From positions 1 through 11,193 of the forward strand of contig JBDNIO010000242.1 of assembly GCA_041688215.1 (NCBI GenBank): a stretch of 11,193 nt of DNA, written 5' to 3'. Under the pieces are notes generated by a model. It was not told the origin of the DNA. It searched no databases and worked only from the letters and a program-made list of their open reading frames with translations. The stretch is from JBDNIO01 sp041688215. GTDB lineage: Bacteria > Pseudomonadota > Gammaproteobacteria > Nevskiales > Salinisphaeraceae. Positions 1-7,263 of the stretch are shown here, in pieces (within the stretch, counting starts at the first letter, position 1; each line of letters starts with the position of its first letter). The translations under genes were made by a program, and so were the position numbers.

Positions 1-386
1 CTGACTACGGCCTGGGGCTATGCCCATGCCCGGCGCACCGGCCTGGAAGTTTATCTGACAGATCCCGGCGTGCCGATTGATAGCAATCATCTGGAGCGCG
101 CCGCGCCCTGCGCGCGATTCCCATGGGCCGCAAGAACTGGCTGTTTTGCTGGTCTGAGGCCGGTGCCCAGGATGGGGGGATTATGCAAAGCCTGATCGTA
201 ACCTGCCGGCTACACGGCATTAACCCCTATGATTATTTGGTGGATGGGCTGCAGCGCATTGATCGCCATCCGGCCTCTAAGGTGACTGAACTGACCCCGC
301 GGCTGTGGAAACAGCATTTCGCCGACAATCCGCTACGCTCGCCTTTGCATACGCTTAGCGGATACGCAAGTACGCCGGTGGGTTAG
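1..386 (+). pseudogene. IS66-family transposase (TnpC), C-terminal fragment, frameshifted
   Basis: This is the C-terminal end of the large DDE transposase of an IS66-type insertion sequence; the rest lies before the window. Positions 1-102 in frame 1 read the stretch around PIDSNHLERA, which resembles the family's D-N-x-x-E region with the catalytic glutamate. From about 105 the similarity continues in frame 3 as ALRAIPMGRKNWLFCW, then a segment with SLIVTCRLHGINPYDYLVDG and TPRLWKQHFADNPLRS, typical of the IS66 C-terminus, with a stop at 384-386. The switch is explained by a perfect tandem duplication of gcgcc (98-102 and 103-107); removing one copy restores ERALRAIPMGRKNW in one frame. The copy is therefore probably inactive, unless the duplication is a sequencing error. 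I could not identify the right terminal inverted repeat, so the element's exact end is unknown. Family assignment is from recalled motifs. Confidence 0.85.
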
Positions 387-474
387 CGGTTACGGTCAAA
401 CGAAGGTACAGAGTCTTTCCTGTATTGGCCGAGCCACGACAACAGGCACGGGATCGAGTCGCTCAACATGGCCA

Positions 475-502
475 CTTGAAAAAGGTTAAGTAAGTGCCAT
501 TC
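475..502 (+). promoter_or_regulatory. Candidate sigma32 (heat-shock) promoter upstream of tig-clpP-clpX
   Basis: CTTGAAA at 475-481 matches the sigma32 -35 consensus exactly. Fourteen bases later GCCATTC (496-502) matches CCCATnT at four of six informative positions. The position fits the block: clpP is a classic sigma32 gene in E. coli. A transcript from here would carry a leader of about 200 nt before tig. This is a motif match only. Confidence 0.4.
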
Positions 503-601
503 GGGTAGAATCCTGCGGATATCGTGGGCTGTTAACCCAACGGAAATTAGAGCAGGATTACACTTAACCCGTCGTCCGAAATTTCCCGACCACCTCTGTA
601 T

Positions 602-631
602 TTGGGTGTCTGCCGCCAGCCTCTGTATAAT
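602..631 (+). promoter_or_regulatory. Candidate sigma70 promoter for tig
   Basis: TATAAT at 626-631 is a perfect -10 hexamer. The only -35 at suitable spacing is TTGGGT (602-607, 18-bp spacer), which matches just the first three bases of TTGACA. Initiation would fall near 638, giving a leader of about 74 nt that begins just before the 646-677 hairpin. Confidence 0.5.
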
Positions 632-645
632 CCTGTGATCACTGT

Positions 646-677
646 AACCCCCACGACCCTCGCCGGTGGTGGGGGTT
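646..677 (+). promoter_or_regulatory. Stem-loop in the tig leader, terminator-like
   Basis: AACCCCCAC (646-654) is perfectly complementary to GTGGGGGTT (669-677), giving a 9-bp GC-rich stem with a 14-base loop. It runs into TTTT at 676-679. It sits just downstream of the predicted tig start site. It could act as an attenuator, stabilise the 5' end of the message, or end transcription arriving from upstream. The T-run is short for an efficient terminator. Confidence 0.45.
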
Positions 678-711
678 TTGAATTATCGCGGATAAAAAGA
701 GAAGCGCAGCA

Positions 712-2052
712 ATGGAAGTATCGGTAGAAAACGCAGGTGGCCTGGAACGACGTTTGAAGGTTCAGATTCCCGCCGAGCAGGTTGAGCAGGCGGTTGAGCA
801 GAAGATCAAGCGTGTTGGCCAGCATGCCAAGATTCCAGGTTTTCGGCCCGGCAAGGTGCCGATCAAGGTGCTTTATCAGCGTTATGGCGACAGCGCGCGC
901 AGCGAAGTGGCCGGTGAATTGGTGCAGACCACTTATCCGCAGGCGCTCGAAAAAACCGAGATGAAGCCTGCGGGGCGTCCGAATGTGGAGCTGGGTGACT
1001 ACAAGGCGGGTGACGCGCTGGAATATACCGCCACCTTTGACGTTTATCCCGAAATTAAATTGCAGGGTCTGGACAAGCTCCAGGTCGAGCGTCCGGTAGC
1101 GGAAATTACCGAAGCGGATATCGACAAGACCATTGAGCGTCTGCGCGAACAGAACAAGGACTTCGCAGAAGTTGAGCGCGAGGCCCGTGACGGGGATCAG
1201 GCGGTTATAGATTTCGTCGGAAAAATCGGCGACGAAGAATTTTCCGGCGGCACTGGTACCGATATTAAAGTAGACGTGGGCGAGGGCCGTTTCCTGCCCG
1301 ATCTCGAGCGCGCACTGGTGGGCCGCAAGGCGGGTGAAGAATTTAATGCGCCGGTAGACTTCCCCGAAGATTACGGTGCCGAGGATCTGGCGGGCAAGAC
1401 TGCCCATTTCGATGTGACGATGAAAACCGTCAGCGAGCCTAAATTACCGGAAGTTGATGACGAATTCCTGAAAAAAGTGGGCATAGAAGAGGGCGGCGAA
1501 GCCGCGCTGCGTGACAAGATCAGGGAATCGCTGACCTCAGAGAGCAAAAACGCGGTAGAGACCCAGGTAAAAACCCAAGTCATGGATGGCCTGCATGCCG
1601 CCAACCCCATCGAAGTGCCCAAGTCTATGGTTGCTCAGGAAATTGATCGCATGCGTCAGGAGGCGCTGCAGCGCATGCCGGAAGAGTTTCGCCAGGATGC
1701 GGAAAAGGCGCGCGAATTATTGCCCGACGAGCAATTGCGTGAATCCGCCGAGCGCCGCGTTGCGCTGGGCCTTTTGCTGGCGGAAGTGATTTCCGAGAAC
1801 AAGATTGAGCTCAACCGCGAGCGCGTTACCGAAAAGCTGGATGAACTCGCTGGTGGTTATGACCAGACCGAGCAGGTGAAACAGTATTACCAGTCCAACC
1901 CGCAGATGATGCAAGGCATTGAAGCCATGGTTATGGAGGGGCAGGTGGTTGAATCCTTGCTCGGGAATGCCAATGTTAAGGACAAGAAGGTAACATTGGC
2001 CCAGTTGATGAGCGAAGGCCAAGACGACCATGGACACGACCACGAGCACTGA
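712..2052 (+). CDS. tig: Trigger factor, ribosome-associated chaperone and peptidyl-prolyl isomerase
   Basis: Trigger factor binds the ribosome near the exit tunnel and shields nascent polypeptides; it also has proline isomerase activity. The 446-residue product begins MEVSVENAGGLERRL, like other family N-termini, and carries the ribosome-docking signature GFRPGKVP at residues 43-50. An FKBP-type domain follows at about 160-245 (it includes DQAVIDFVGKIGDEEF and FPEDYGAEDLAGKTAHFDV), then the helical C-terminal chaperone domain. Length is slightly above the 432 residues of E. coli, partly because of a histidine- and aspartate-rich tail, DDHGHDHEH, at 438-446. The ATG start is supported by AGAGAAG 7 bases upstream and by the conserved N-terminus. 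clpP begins 48 bases after the stop with no terminator visible between, so the two are probably co-transcribed. Assignment is secure. Confidence 0.97.
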   Translation: MEVSVENAGGLERRLKVQIPAEQVEQAVEQKIKRVGQHAKIPGFRPGKVPIKVLYQRYGDSARSEVAGELVQTTYPQALEKTEMKPAGRPNVELGDYKAGDALEYTATFDVYPEIKLQGLDKLQVERPVAEITEADIDKTIERLREQNKDFAEVEREARDGDQAVIDFVGKIGDEEFSGGTGTDIKVDVGEGRFLPDLERALVGRKAGEEFNAPVDFPEDYGAEDLAGKTAHFDVTMKTVSEPKLPEVDDEFLKKVGIEEGGEAALRDKIRESLTSESKNAVETQVKTQVMDGLHAANPIEVPKSMVAQEIDRMRQEALQRMPEEFRQDAEKARELLPDEQLRESAERRVALGLLLAEVISENKIELNRERVTEKLDELAGGYDQTEQVKQYYQSNPQMMQGIEAMVMEGQVVESLLGNANVKDKKVTLAQLMSEGQDDHGHDHEH

Positions 2053-2100
2053 GTTACATCGCATTACACCTGCGAGTTCCCCGCCAGCAAGAGACGAGAT

Positions 2101-2739
2101 ATGAGCCAAGATAATTCAGACCTGCGCCCCAGCAATATCGGCCTGGTGCCGATGGTGGTGGAGCAAACCGCCCGCGGCGAGCGCGCTTTCGATATTTATT
2201 CGCGTCTGCTCAAAGAGCGGGTGGTATTTATCGTCGGCGGCATTGATGACCACATGGCCAACCTGATTGTGGCGCAATTGCTGTTTCTGGAATCCGATAA
2301 TCCGGACAAGGATATTCAGCTTTACATCAACTCCCCTGGCGGCGTAATCACGGCTGGCATGTCCATTTACGACACCATGCAATTCATCAAGCCGGACGTT
2401 TCAACCATGTGTCTGGGCCAGGCCGCAAGCATGGGCGCGGTGCTGTTGGCCGCGGGTGTACAAGGCAAACGTTTTTGCCTGCCGCATTCGCGGGTGATGA
2501 TTCACCAGCCTTCCGGCGGATTCCAGGGCCAGCAGTCGGATATTGAAATTCACGCGCGGGAAATACTGTCTGCGCGGGCGCGCCTGAATCAGGTGTTGGC
2601 CGATCACACCGGCCGGGATCTGAAGAAAATACAGGCCGATACCGAGCGTGATTTTTTCATGAGCGCGCCAGAGGCCAAGGATTACGGCGTGGTCGACCAA
2701 GTCCTTACAACCCGCGCGGCAATGTCCGAAGACAAGTAA
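2101..2739 (+). CDS. clpP: ATP-dependent Clp protease proteolytic subunit ClpP
   Basis: ClpP is the serine peptidase that forms two stacked heptameric rings; it degrades proteins fed in by ClpX, and by ClpA where present. The 212-residue product aligns along its length with E. coli ClpP (207 residues). The catalytic triad is visible: Ser110 in GQAASMGA, His135 in SRVMIHQP and Asp184 in DTERDFF. The oligomerisation and substrate-groove stretch YINSPGGVITAGMSIYDTMQ is intact. The short N-terminal segment before LVPMVVEQ is likely a propeptide removed by self-cleavage, as in E. coli. A purine-rich stretch, AAGAGACGAG, precedes the ATG. It lies 48 bases after tig and 168 bases before clpX, the usual order in gammaproteobacteria. 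Assignment is secure. Confidence 0.98.
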   Translation: MSQDNSDLRPSNIGLVPMVVEQTARGERAFDIYSRLLKERVVFIVGGIDDHMANLIVAQLLFLESDNPDKDIQLYINSPGGVITAGMSIYDTMQFIKPDVSTMCLGQAASMGAVLLAAGVQGKRFCLPHSRVMIHQPSGGFQGQQSDIEIHAREILSARARLNQVLADHTGRDLKKIQADTERDFFMSAPEAKDYGVVDQVLTTRAAMSEDK

Positions 2740-2907
2740 TTACGCGGCGAACCGATTAGCAATCAGCCGGTCTTAAATTATTGTTGGCATTATTGCCGGC
2801 ATAATGCTGGCAACTTGTCTGGGCTGGGCCTGTCACCATTAAAACTACTCGCACTGCGGTCCCAGTGTTGTACTATCAACAGTAGATTGACTTAAAGAGG
2901 CTAACGG
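2740..2907. other. clpP-clpX intergenic region
   Basis: These 168 bases contain no gene. The main structure is a 13-bp-stem hairpin at 2781-2813. A smaller one (CACTG 2852-2856 with CAGTG 2863-2867) follows, then the clpX ribosome-binding site AAGAGG (2895-2900). I found no convincing promoter pair. Confidence 0.5.
2781..2813 (+). promoter_or_regulatory. Intercistronic hairpin between clpP and clpX
   Basis: GCATTAT (2787-2793) pairs perfectly with ATAATGC (2801-2807) around a 7-base loop. The stem extends outward through 2781-2786 and 2808-2813 with three G-U wobbles, about 13 pairs in all. No T-run follows, so it is not a standard terminator. It may weaken read-through, or stop 3' decay of the clpP message and so set the clpP:clpX ratio. 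Confidence 0.45.
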
Positions 2908-4194
2908 ATGTCTGACGAGGTTCAAGGTAACGGCAACAACGACCGCACCCTGTACTGCTCTTTCTGCGGCAAGAGCGAGCACGAAGTACGCAAACTCATA
3001 GCGGGGCCATCCGTATTTATCTGTGATGAATGCGTCGAGCTTTGCAACGATATTATGCGCGAAGAGCTGGCCAGCAAGCCCGCGCGCAAGGGCCTGCCGA
3101 CGCCGCAGGAAATTCGTGCGGTGCTCAATGATTATGTGATCGGCCAGGAGGGTGCGAAGAAGGTGCTCGCGGTAGCGGTATATAACCACTACAAGCGCCT
3201 GAACGCCGGTTCCGCCGAGGACGGCGTCGAGCTGCAGAAATCCAATATCCTCATGATCGGGCCCACCGGCTGTGGCAAAACCCTGCTGGCCGAAACCCTG
3301 GCGCGCCTGCTGGATGTGCCGTTTGCTATCGCTGACGCCACTACGCTGACCGAAGCCGGTTATGTGGGCGAGGATGTGGAAAACATCATCCAGAAGCTGC
3401 TGCAAAAATGCGACTACGATGTCGAGAAGGCCCAGCGCGGCATAGTTTATATCGATGAAATCGACAAGATTTCGCGTAAGTCGGAAAATCCCTCCATTAC
3501 CCGGGATGTGTCGGGCGAAGGCGTGCAGCAGGCGCTGTTGAAACTTATTGAGGGCACTACCGCTTCCGTGCCGCCCCAGGGCGGGCGCAAGCACCCGCAA
3601 CAAGAATTTCTGCAGGTCGATACCGGCGGCATACTGTTTATATGTGGTGGCGCATTTGCCGGGCTGGAAAAAGTCATTGCCAACCGTGCCGGCAAATCTG
3701 GCATCGGCTTCTCGGCAGAAGTTAAAAGTCTGGAACAAACCCGTGAAATCGGCGAAGTTCTAGCCGGGGTTGAGCCGGAAGACCTGATAAAATATGGCCT
3801 GATCCCGGAGTTCGTCGGCCGCCTGCCCGTGGTTGCGACCCTGGAGGAACTCGACGAAGCCGCGTTGATCGAGATTCTGCAGGAACCCAAGAACGCACTG
3901 ACCAAGCAATACGCGAAATTATTCGAGATGGAAGGCTGCGAGCTGGAAATCCGGGAAGACGCGCTACGTGCAATCGCCAAAAAAGCGCAGAAACGCAAAA
4001 CCGGCGCGCGCGGCCTGCGCACCATCCTGGAAGGCATCCTGCTGGACGTGATGTACGATTTGCCGTCGATGGAAAACGTCGCCAAGGTGGTTGTAGACGA
4101 AGCGGTGGTTAAAGGTGACGCGCAGCCCTATATCGTTTATGAAAACACCGAGAAAACCCGCGCCGCTGCCGATTCGGGCCGTCCTAGCGCTTGA
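2908..4194 (+). CDS. clpX: ATP-dependent Clp protease ATP-binding subunit ClpX
   Basis: ClpX is the hexameric AAA+ unfoldase that recognises tagged substrates such as SsrA-marked proteins, unfolds them and threads them into ClpP. The 428-residue product has the N-terminal C4 zinc-binding domain (Cys17, Cys20, Cys39, Cys42). In the AAA+ core are Walker A GPTGCGKT at 118-125, the pore loop GYVG at 151-154, Walker B IVYIDE at 179-184, the RKH loop at about 227-229, and the sensor-2 region GARGLR at 376-381. The ClpP-docking IGF loop is present at 266-268, so it should pair with the ClpP encoded just upstream. AAGAGG 7 bases before the ATG supports the start. Length is close to that of E. coli ClpX (424 residues). 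Its stop codon overlaps a candidate heat-shock -35 element for lon. Confidence 0.98.
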   Translation: MSDEVQGNGNNDRTLYCSFCGKSEHEVRKLIAGPSVFICDECVELCNDIMREELASKPARKGLPTPQEIRAVLNDYVIGQEGAKKVLAVAVYNHYKRLNAGSAEDGVELQKSNILMIGPTGCGKTLLAETLARLLDVPFAIADATTLTEAGYVGEDVENIIQKLLQKCDYDVEKAQRGIVYIDEIDKISRKSENPSITRDVSGEGVQQALLKLIEGTTASVPPQGGRKHPQQEFLQVDTGGILFICGGAFAGLEKVIANRAGKSGIGFSAEVKSLEQTREIGEVLAGVEPEDLIKYGLIPEFVGRLPVVATLEELDEAALIEILQEPKNALTKQYAKLFEMEGCELEIREDALRAIAKKAQKRKTGARGLRTILEGILLDVMYDLPSMENVAKVVVDEAVVKGDAQPYIVYENTEKTRAAADSGRPSA

Positions 4195-4216
4195 AAAAAC
4201 CGCTATTCGGCCACAG
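4190..4216 (+). promoter_or_regulatory. Weak candidate sigma32 promoter for lon
   Basis: CTTGAAA (4190-4196), overlapping the clpX stop codon, is a perfect sigma32 -35 match. The -10 candidate GCCACAG (4210-4216, spacer 13) matches CCCATnT at only three of six positions. Location and lon's known heat-shock control in E. coli favour it; the poor -10 does not. Confidence 0.28.
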
Positions 4217-4283
4217 TTTGTAGTTAGATATTCAGTGTGCCAGTCGATAACCGAAGCTGGTGACCAACAACGAGACTGATAGC

Positions 4284-6686
4284 ATGGCCGATGCATCCTA
4301 CCGAGCCCACGTCCTGCCTTTGCGGGATGTAGTTGTCTTCCCGCACATGGCAATCCCGCTATTTGTGGGCCGTGAAAAATCAATAAATGCGCTGGAAGCG
4401 GCCATGGCCGACGACAAGCGCGTTCTGCTGGTGGCGCAGCGCGCGGCAGATGTCGATGATCCCGGCGCGGACGAAATCTACGAAGTCGGCACGCTCGCCA
4501 GTATCCTGCAATTACTCAAATTGCCCGACGGCACTGTTAAAGTGCTGGTCGAAGGTGCCGAGCGCGCGCGTGTTACCGCATTGAACGTGGAAGACGGCGC
4601 GCTAATCGCTGACTGCGACCAAATCCCCGAAGATGAAGACAGCAGCGACGGCTCCGAGCTGGACGCGCTCATGCGCTCCACCCTTTCGGTATTCGAACAA
4701 TACGTCAAGCTCAACAAAAAAGTTCCGGCGGAACTGTTGCCCTCGCTATCCAGCATGGATTCTGCCGGGCGCCTGGCCGACACCATTGCCGCGCATCTGA
4801 ACCTGAAGCTTGACGAAAAGCAGGACGTGCTCGAAATCGACGATCCCGGTGCGCGCCTGGAACACGTGCTTGCCAAAGTCGACGCCGAAATTGAAGTGCT
4901 GCAAATCGAAAAGCGCATCCGCGGACGTGTCAAGCAGCAAATGGAGAAATCCCAGCGCGAGTATTATTTAAACGAACAGATGAAGGCCATCCAGAAAGAA
5001 ATGGGTGACCTCGACGACGCCCCGAATGATCTGGAAGAACTGGCAAAGAAGGTTGAAAAGGTGGGCATGCCCAAAGACGTCAAGCGCAAGGCGCTGACCG
5101 AATTCAACAAGCTCAAGATGATGTCCCCCATGTCGGCCGAGGCTACGGTAGTGCGCAACTATCTGGACTGGCTGGTGGACGTGCCCTGGAAGAAGCGCAG
5201 TAAATCGCGCATCGAGCTCAAGCAGGCCGAGACCATCCTCGATGAGGACCACTACGGCTTGGAGCACGTCAAGGAGCGCATTATTGAAAATCTGGCCGTG
5301 CAGCAGCGTGTACGCAAGATCAAGGGCCCTATTTTATGTTTGGTGGGCCCACCCGGTGTTGGTAAGACTTCGCTGGGTCGCTCGATTGCACGTGCCACCA
5401 ATCGCAAGTTCGTGCGTATGAGTCTCGGCGGTGTGCGTGACGAAGCCGAAATACGCGGTCATCGCCGCACCTATATCGGTTCCCTGCCAGGCAAGATTAT
5501 CCAGAACATGGCTAAGGTGGGTGTGCGTAACCCGCTGTTTTTGCTGGATGAAGTCGACAAGATAGCGATGGATTTTCGTGGCGACCCGGCATCGGCGCTG
5601 CTGGAAGTGCTCGATCCGGAGCAAAACAACAGTTTTGCCGATCATTACCTGGAGGTCGACTACGATCTGTCGCAAGTCATGTTCGTCTGCACCGCCAACA
5701 CACTGGATATTCCGCCGCCGTTGCTCGACCGCATGGAAGTGATTCGTCTTCCCGGTTACACCGAAGACGAAAAAACCAATATCGCCCAGCAGTACCTTGT
5801 CCCGAAAAAAATGGAAGAGTCGGGCCTGGACGAAAACGAGTTGAGCATTTCGGAAAATGCGTTGCGCGACATAGTGCGCCGCTATACGCGGGAAGCCGGT
5901 GTGCGCAATCTGGAGCGCGATATCAGCAAAATTTGCCGCAAGGTGGTTAAGGAATTAATTTCGGATAAGCGCAAAAAGTCGATTCAGGTGTCTACCCGCA
6001 ACCTGGGAAACTATCTCGGCGTGCCAAAATTTCGCTATGGCCGTGCCGAGGAAGTGGACCGCGTGGGCCAGGTTACGGGCTTGGCATGGACCGAAGTCGG
6101 TGGCGAATTATTAACCATAGAATCTGCAGTTGTGCCCGGCCGCGGCAAACCGATTCAGACCGGCAACCTGGGTGATGTGATGCAGGAATCCATCCAGGCT
6201 GCGCTGACGGTTGTGCGCAGTCGCGCGCACAAGTTGGGCATTCCGCGCGATTTTATGACGAAATATGATCTGCATGTACACGTTCCCGAGGGCGCGACAC
6301 CCAAGGACGGCCCGTCGGCGGGCGTAGGTATGTGTGTCGCGCTGGTGTCCGCCCTGACTGAAATTCCGGTACGTGCAGACGTCGCGATGACCGGCGAAAT
6401 CACCCTGCGCGGCGATGTTTTACCTATCGGCGGTCTCAAGGAAAAGCTACTGGCAGCCCATCGTGGCGGCATTCAGGTTGTGCTTATTCCGGAAGAAAAT
6501 GTCAAAGACCTCAGGGAGATACCCGACAACATTAAGAACAAGCTCGACATCCGTGCGGTGCGTCGCATTGATGAAGTGCTGGAAATCGCGCTCACTCGCT
6601 TACCCGAGCCGATACCCGAACCCGAACCCGAAATAATGACAGAGGCCAAAGCGGGCGGTGAAGCTGGTGAAATCCGAGCCCATTGA
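4284..6686 (+). CDS. lon: ATP-dependent Lon protease (LonA type)
   Basis: Lon is a cytoplasmic homohexameric AAA+ serine protease that degrades misfolded proteins and selected regulators. From ATG 4284 the product has 800 residues. The N-terminal substrate-binding domain begins VLPLRDVVVFPHMAIPLFVG and is followed by a helical stretch around residues 215-250. The AAA+ module has Walker A GPPGVGKT at 355-362 and Walker B with Asp422 and Glu423 in FLLDEVDK. The protease domain has the catalytic dyad Ser678 (PKDGPSAGV) and Lys721 (GGLKEKLLAAHRGG), each one residue before the E. coli position. The C-terminus carries a proline/glutamate-rich tail (PEPIPEPEPE). I chose ATG 4284 because GAGA lies 8 bases upstream and the N-terminal length fits; an in-frame GTG at 4260 would add eight residues (808). 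It lies directly downstream of clpX and upstream of hup. Confidence 0.96.
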   Translation: MADASYRAHVLPLRDVVVFPHMAIPLFVGREKSINALEAAMADDKRVLLVAQRAADVDDPGADEIYEVGTLASILQLLKLPDGTVKVLVEGAERARVTALNVEDGALIADCDQIPEDEDSSDGSELDALMRSTLSVFEQYVKLNKKVPAELLPSLSSMDSAGRLADTIAAHLNLKLDEKQDVLEIDDPGARLEHVLAKVDAEIEVLQIEKRIRGRVKQQMEKSQREYYLNEQMKAIQKEMGDLDDAPNDLEELAKKVEKVGMPKDVKRKALTEFNKLKMMSPMSAEATVVRNYLDWLVDVPWKKRSKSRIELKQAETILDEDHYGLEHVKERIIENLAVQQRVRKIKGPILCLVGPPGVGKTSLGRSIARATNRKFVRMSLGGVRDEAEIRGHRRTYIGSLPGKIIQNMAKVGVRNPLFLLDEVDKIAMDFRGDPASALLEVLDPEQNNSFADHYLEVDYDLSQVMFVCTANTLDIPPPLLDRMEVIRLPGYTEDEKTNIAQQYLVPKKMEESGLDENELSISENALRDIVRRYTREAGVRNLERDISKICRKVVKELISDKRKKSIQVSTRNLGNYLGVPKFRYGRAEEVDRVGQVTGLAWTEVGGELLTIESAVVPGRGKPIQTGNLGDVMQESIQAALTVVRSRAHKLGIPRDFMTKYDLHVHVPEGATPKDGPSAGVGMCVALVSALTEIPVRADVAMTGEITLRGDVLPIGGLKEKLLAAHRGGIQVVLIPEENVKDLREIPDNIKNKLDIRAVRRIDEVLEIALTRLPEPIPEPEPEIMTEAKAGGEAGEIRAH

Positions 6687-6697
6687 CAAGCGCCATC

Positions 6698-6766
6698 GGC
6701 TTAGGTAAGGCAGACCTGGACTTGGGGGAAACCCTTTTTCTATCTTGGTTGACGCCTTGCCAAGCC
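6698..6766. repeat. Imperfect inverted repeat after lon, overlapping the hup promoter
   Basis: The arm at 6698-6711 (GGCTTAGGTAAGGC) pairs with 6754-6766 (GCCTTGCCAAGCC) over 13 base pairs with one bulged A and one wobble. The 42-base loop includes a small GGG/CCC element followed by TTTTT (6724-6739). The right arm fills most of the spacer of the hup promoter. It may be a lon 3' structure or a protein-binding site; the sequence alone does not decide. Confidence 0.35.
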
Positions 6767-6778
6767 AGTTGGTATAAC
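6749..6778 (+). promoter_or_regulatory. Sigma70-type promoter for hup
   Basis: TTGACG (6749-6754) and TATAAC (6773-6778), each one base from consensus, are separated by 18 bp. This is the best sigma70 promoter in the window. Initiation near 6785 would give hup a leader of about 165 nt. Confidence 0.7.
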
Positions 6779-6897
6779 ATCACCTCGTTCGCCACTGTTG
6801 CCGGCTCGTTTTTGGTTTGGGCCAGTACCTTGGTTACCACGAATGAACAGGGAGTCGCCTGCCAGTTAAGCCCATCGCCGTGCAGCGATGCGCTTGA

Positions 6898-6926
6898 TTG
6901 TTGGTGACGGACGGTCCACCCATAAC
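6898..6926 (+). promoter_or_regulatory. Weak second promoter candidate for hup
   Basis: TTGTTG (6898-6903) and CATAAC (6921-6926) have an ideal 17-bp spacer but are both imperfect hexamers. A start near 6933 would leave a very short leader lacking most of the 5' arm of the hairpin that pairs the ribosome-binding site. Confidence 0.25.
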
Positions 6927-6927
6927 A

Positions 6928-6942
6928 TATCCTGAAAGGATA
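6928..6942 (+). promoter_or_regulatory. Hairpin enclosing the hup ribosome-binding site
   Basis: TATCCT (6928-6933) and AGGATA (6937-6942) form a perfect 6-bp stem with a GAA loop. The Shine-Dalgarno AAGGA (6936-6940), 8 bases before the ATG, lies almost wholly in the 3' arm. Folding would hide it from the ribosome. The stem is short, so its stability in the cell is uncertain. Confidence 0.45.
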
Positions 6943-6948
6943 CTTAAT

Positions 6949-7221
6949 ATGAACAAATCTGATCTGATCGACGCCGTAGCAGCCAAAGCCGATCTCTCCA
7001 AATCCGACGCTTCCGGTGCCGTTGACGCCGTGATTGATTCAATCACCGGTGCCTTGAAAAAAGACGACAAGGTCTCTCTGGTAGGCTTTGGCGTATTCTC
7101 CGTACGCAGCCGTGCCGCCCGTCAGGGCCGCAATCCCAAGACCGGACAAGCCATTACCATCCCTGCCGGCAAGACGCCTGGTTTCAAGGCTGGTAAGGCG
7201 CTCAAGGATGCCGTAAACTAG
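6949..7221 (+). CDS. hupB: DNA-binding protein HU (HU-beta type by position)
   Basis: HU is a small dimeric nucleoid protein that bends and compacts DNA and assists replication, recombination and transcription. The product is 90 residues, the standard HU length. It begins MNKSDLIDAVAAKADLSK and contains the family signature region GFGVFSVRSRAARQGRNPKTG, with the DNA-gripping beta-arm including the intercalating-proline context NPKTGQAITIPAGKTPGFKAGKALK. ATG 6949 is preferred over upstream TTG or GTG codons because AAGGA lies 8 bases upstream and the N-terminus then matches the family. Assignment to hupB rather than hupA rests on its place directly after lon, as in E. coli and Pseudomonas. No terminator is visible between its stop and tRNA-Val, 42 bases on. 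Confidence 0.96.
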   Translation: MNKSDLIDAVAAKADLSKSDASGAVDAVIDSITGALKKDDKVSLVGFGVFSVRSRAARQGRNPKTGQAITIPAGKTPGFKAGKALKDAVN

Positions 7222-7263
7222 CGCGCCTTCCACGGGTGCTGACCTGAACACAGCGCCTGTTTC

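Larger units (their letters stand above)
387..711. other. Non-coding region between the IS66 remnant and tig
   Basis: These 325 bases hold no convincing gene. The reading frames crossing them are short, or are antisense to tig. The region contains a sigma32-like promoter match (475-502), a sigma70-type -10 hexamer (626-631), a hairpin (646-677) and the tig ribosome-binding site AGAGAAG (698-704). The first part may include the outer end of the IS66 element, but I could not define that border. Confidence 0.6.

Noticed and set aside
506..511. TAGAAT as a -10 hexamer upstream of tig
   Set aside because: No -35 lies at a workable distance: TTGAAA is 24 bases away and TTAAGT 14.
547..1407. A 286-codon open frame on the minus strand opposite tig
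   Set aside because: It is antisense to a secure gene, has no recognisable domain, and owes its openness to the codon pattern of tig.
2845..4085. Long minus-strand open frames (297 and 212 codons) opposite clpX
   Set aside because: Both are shadows of clpX; neither product resembles a known family.
6724..6740. GGGGGAAACCC plus TTTTT as a lon terminator
   Set aside because: Only about three GC pairs can form, too weak alone; it is noted within the larger inverted repeat.
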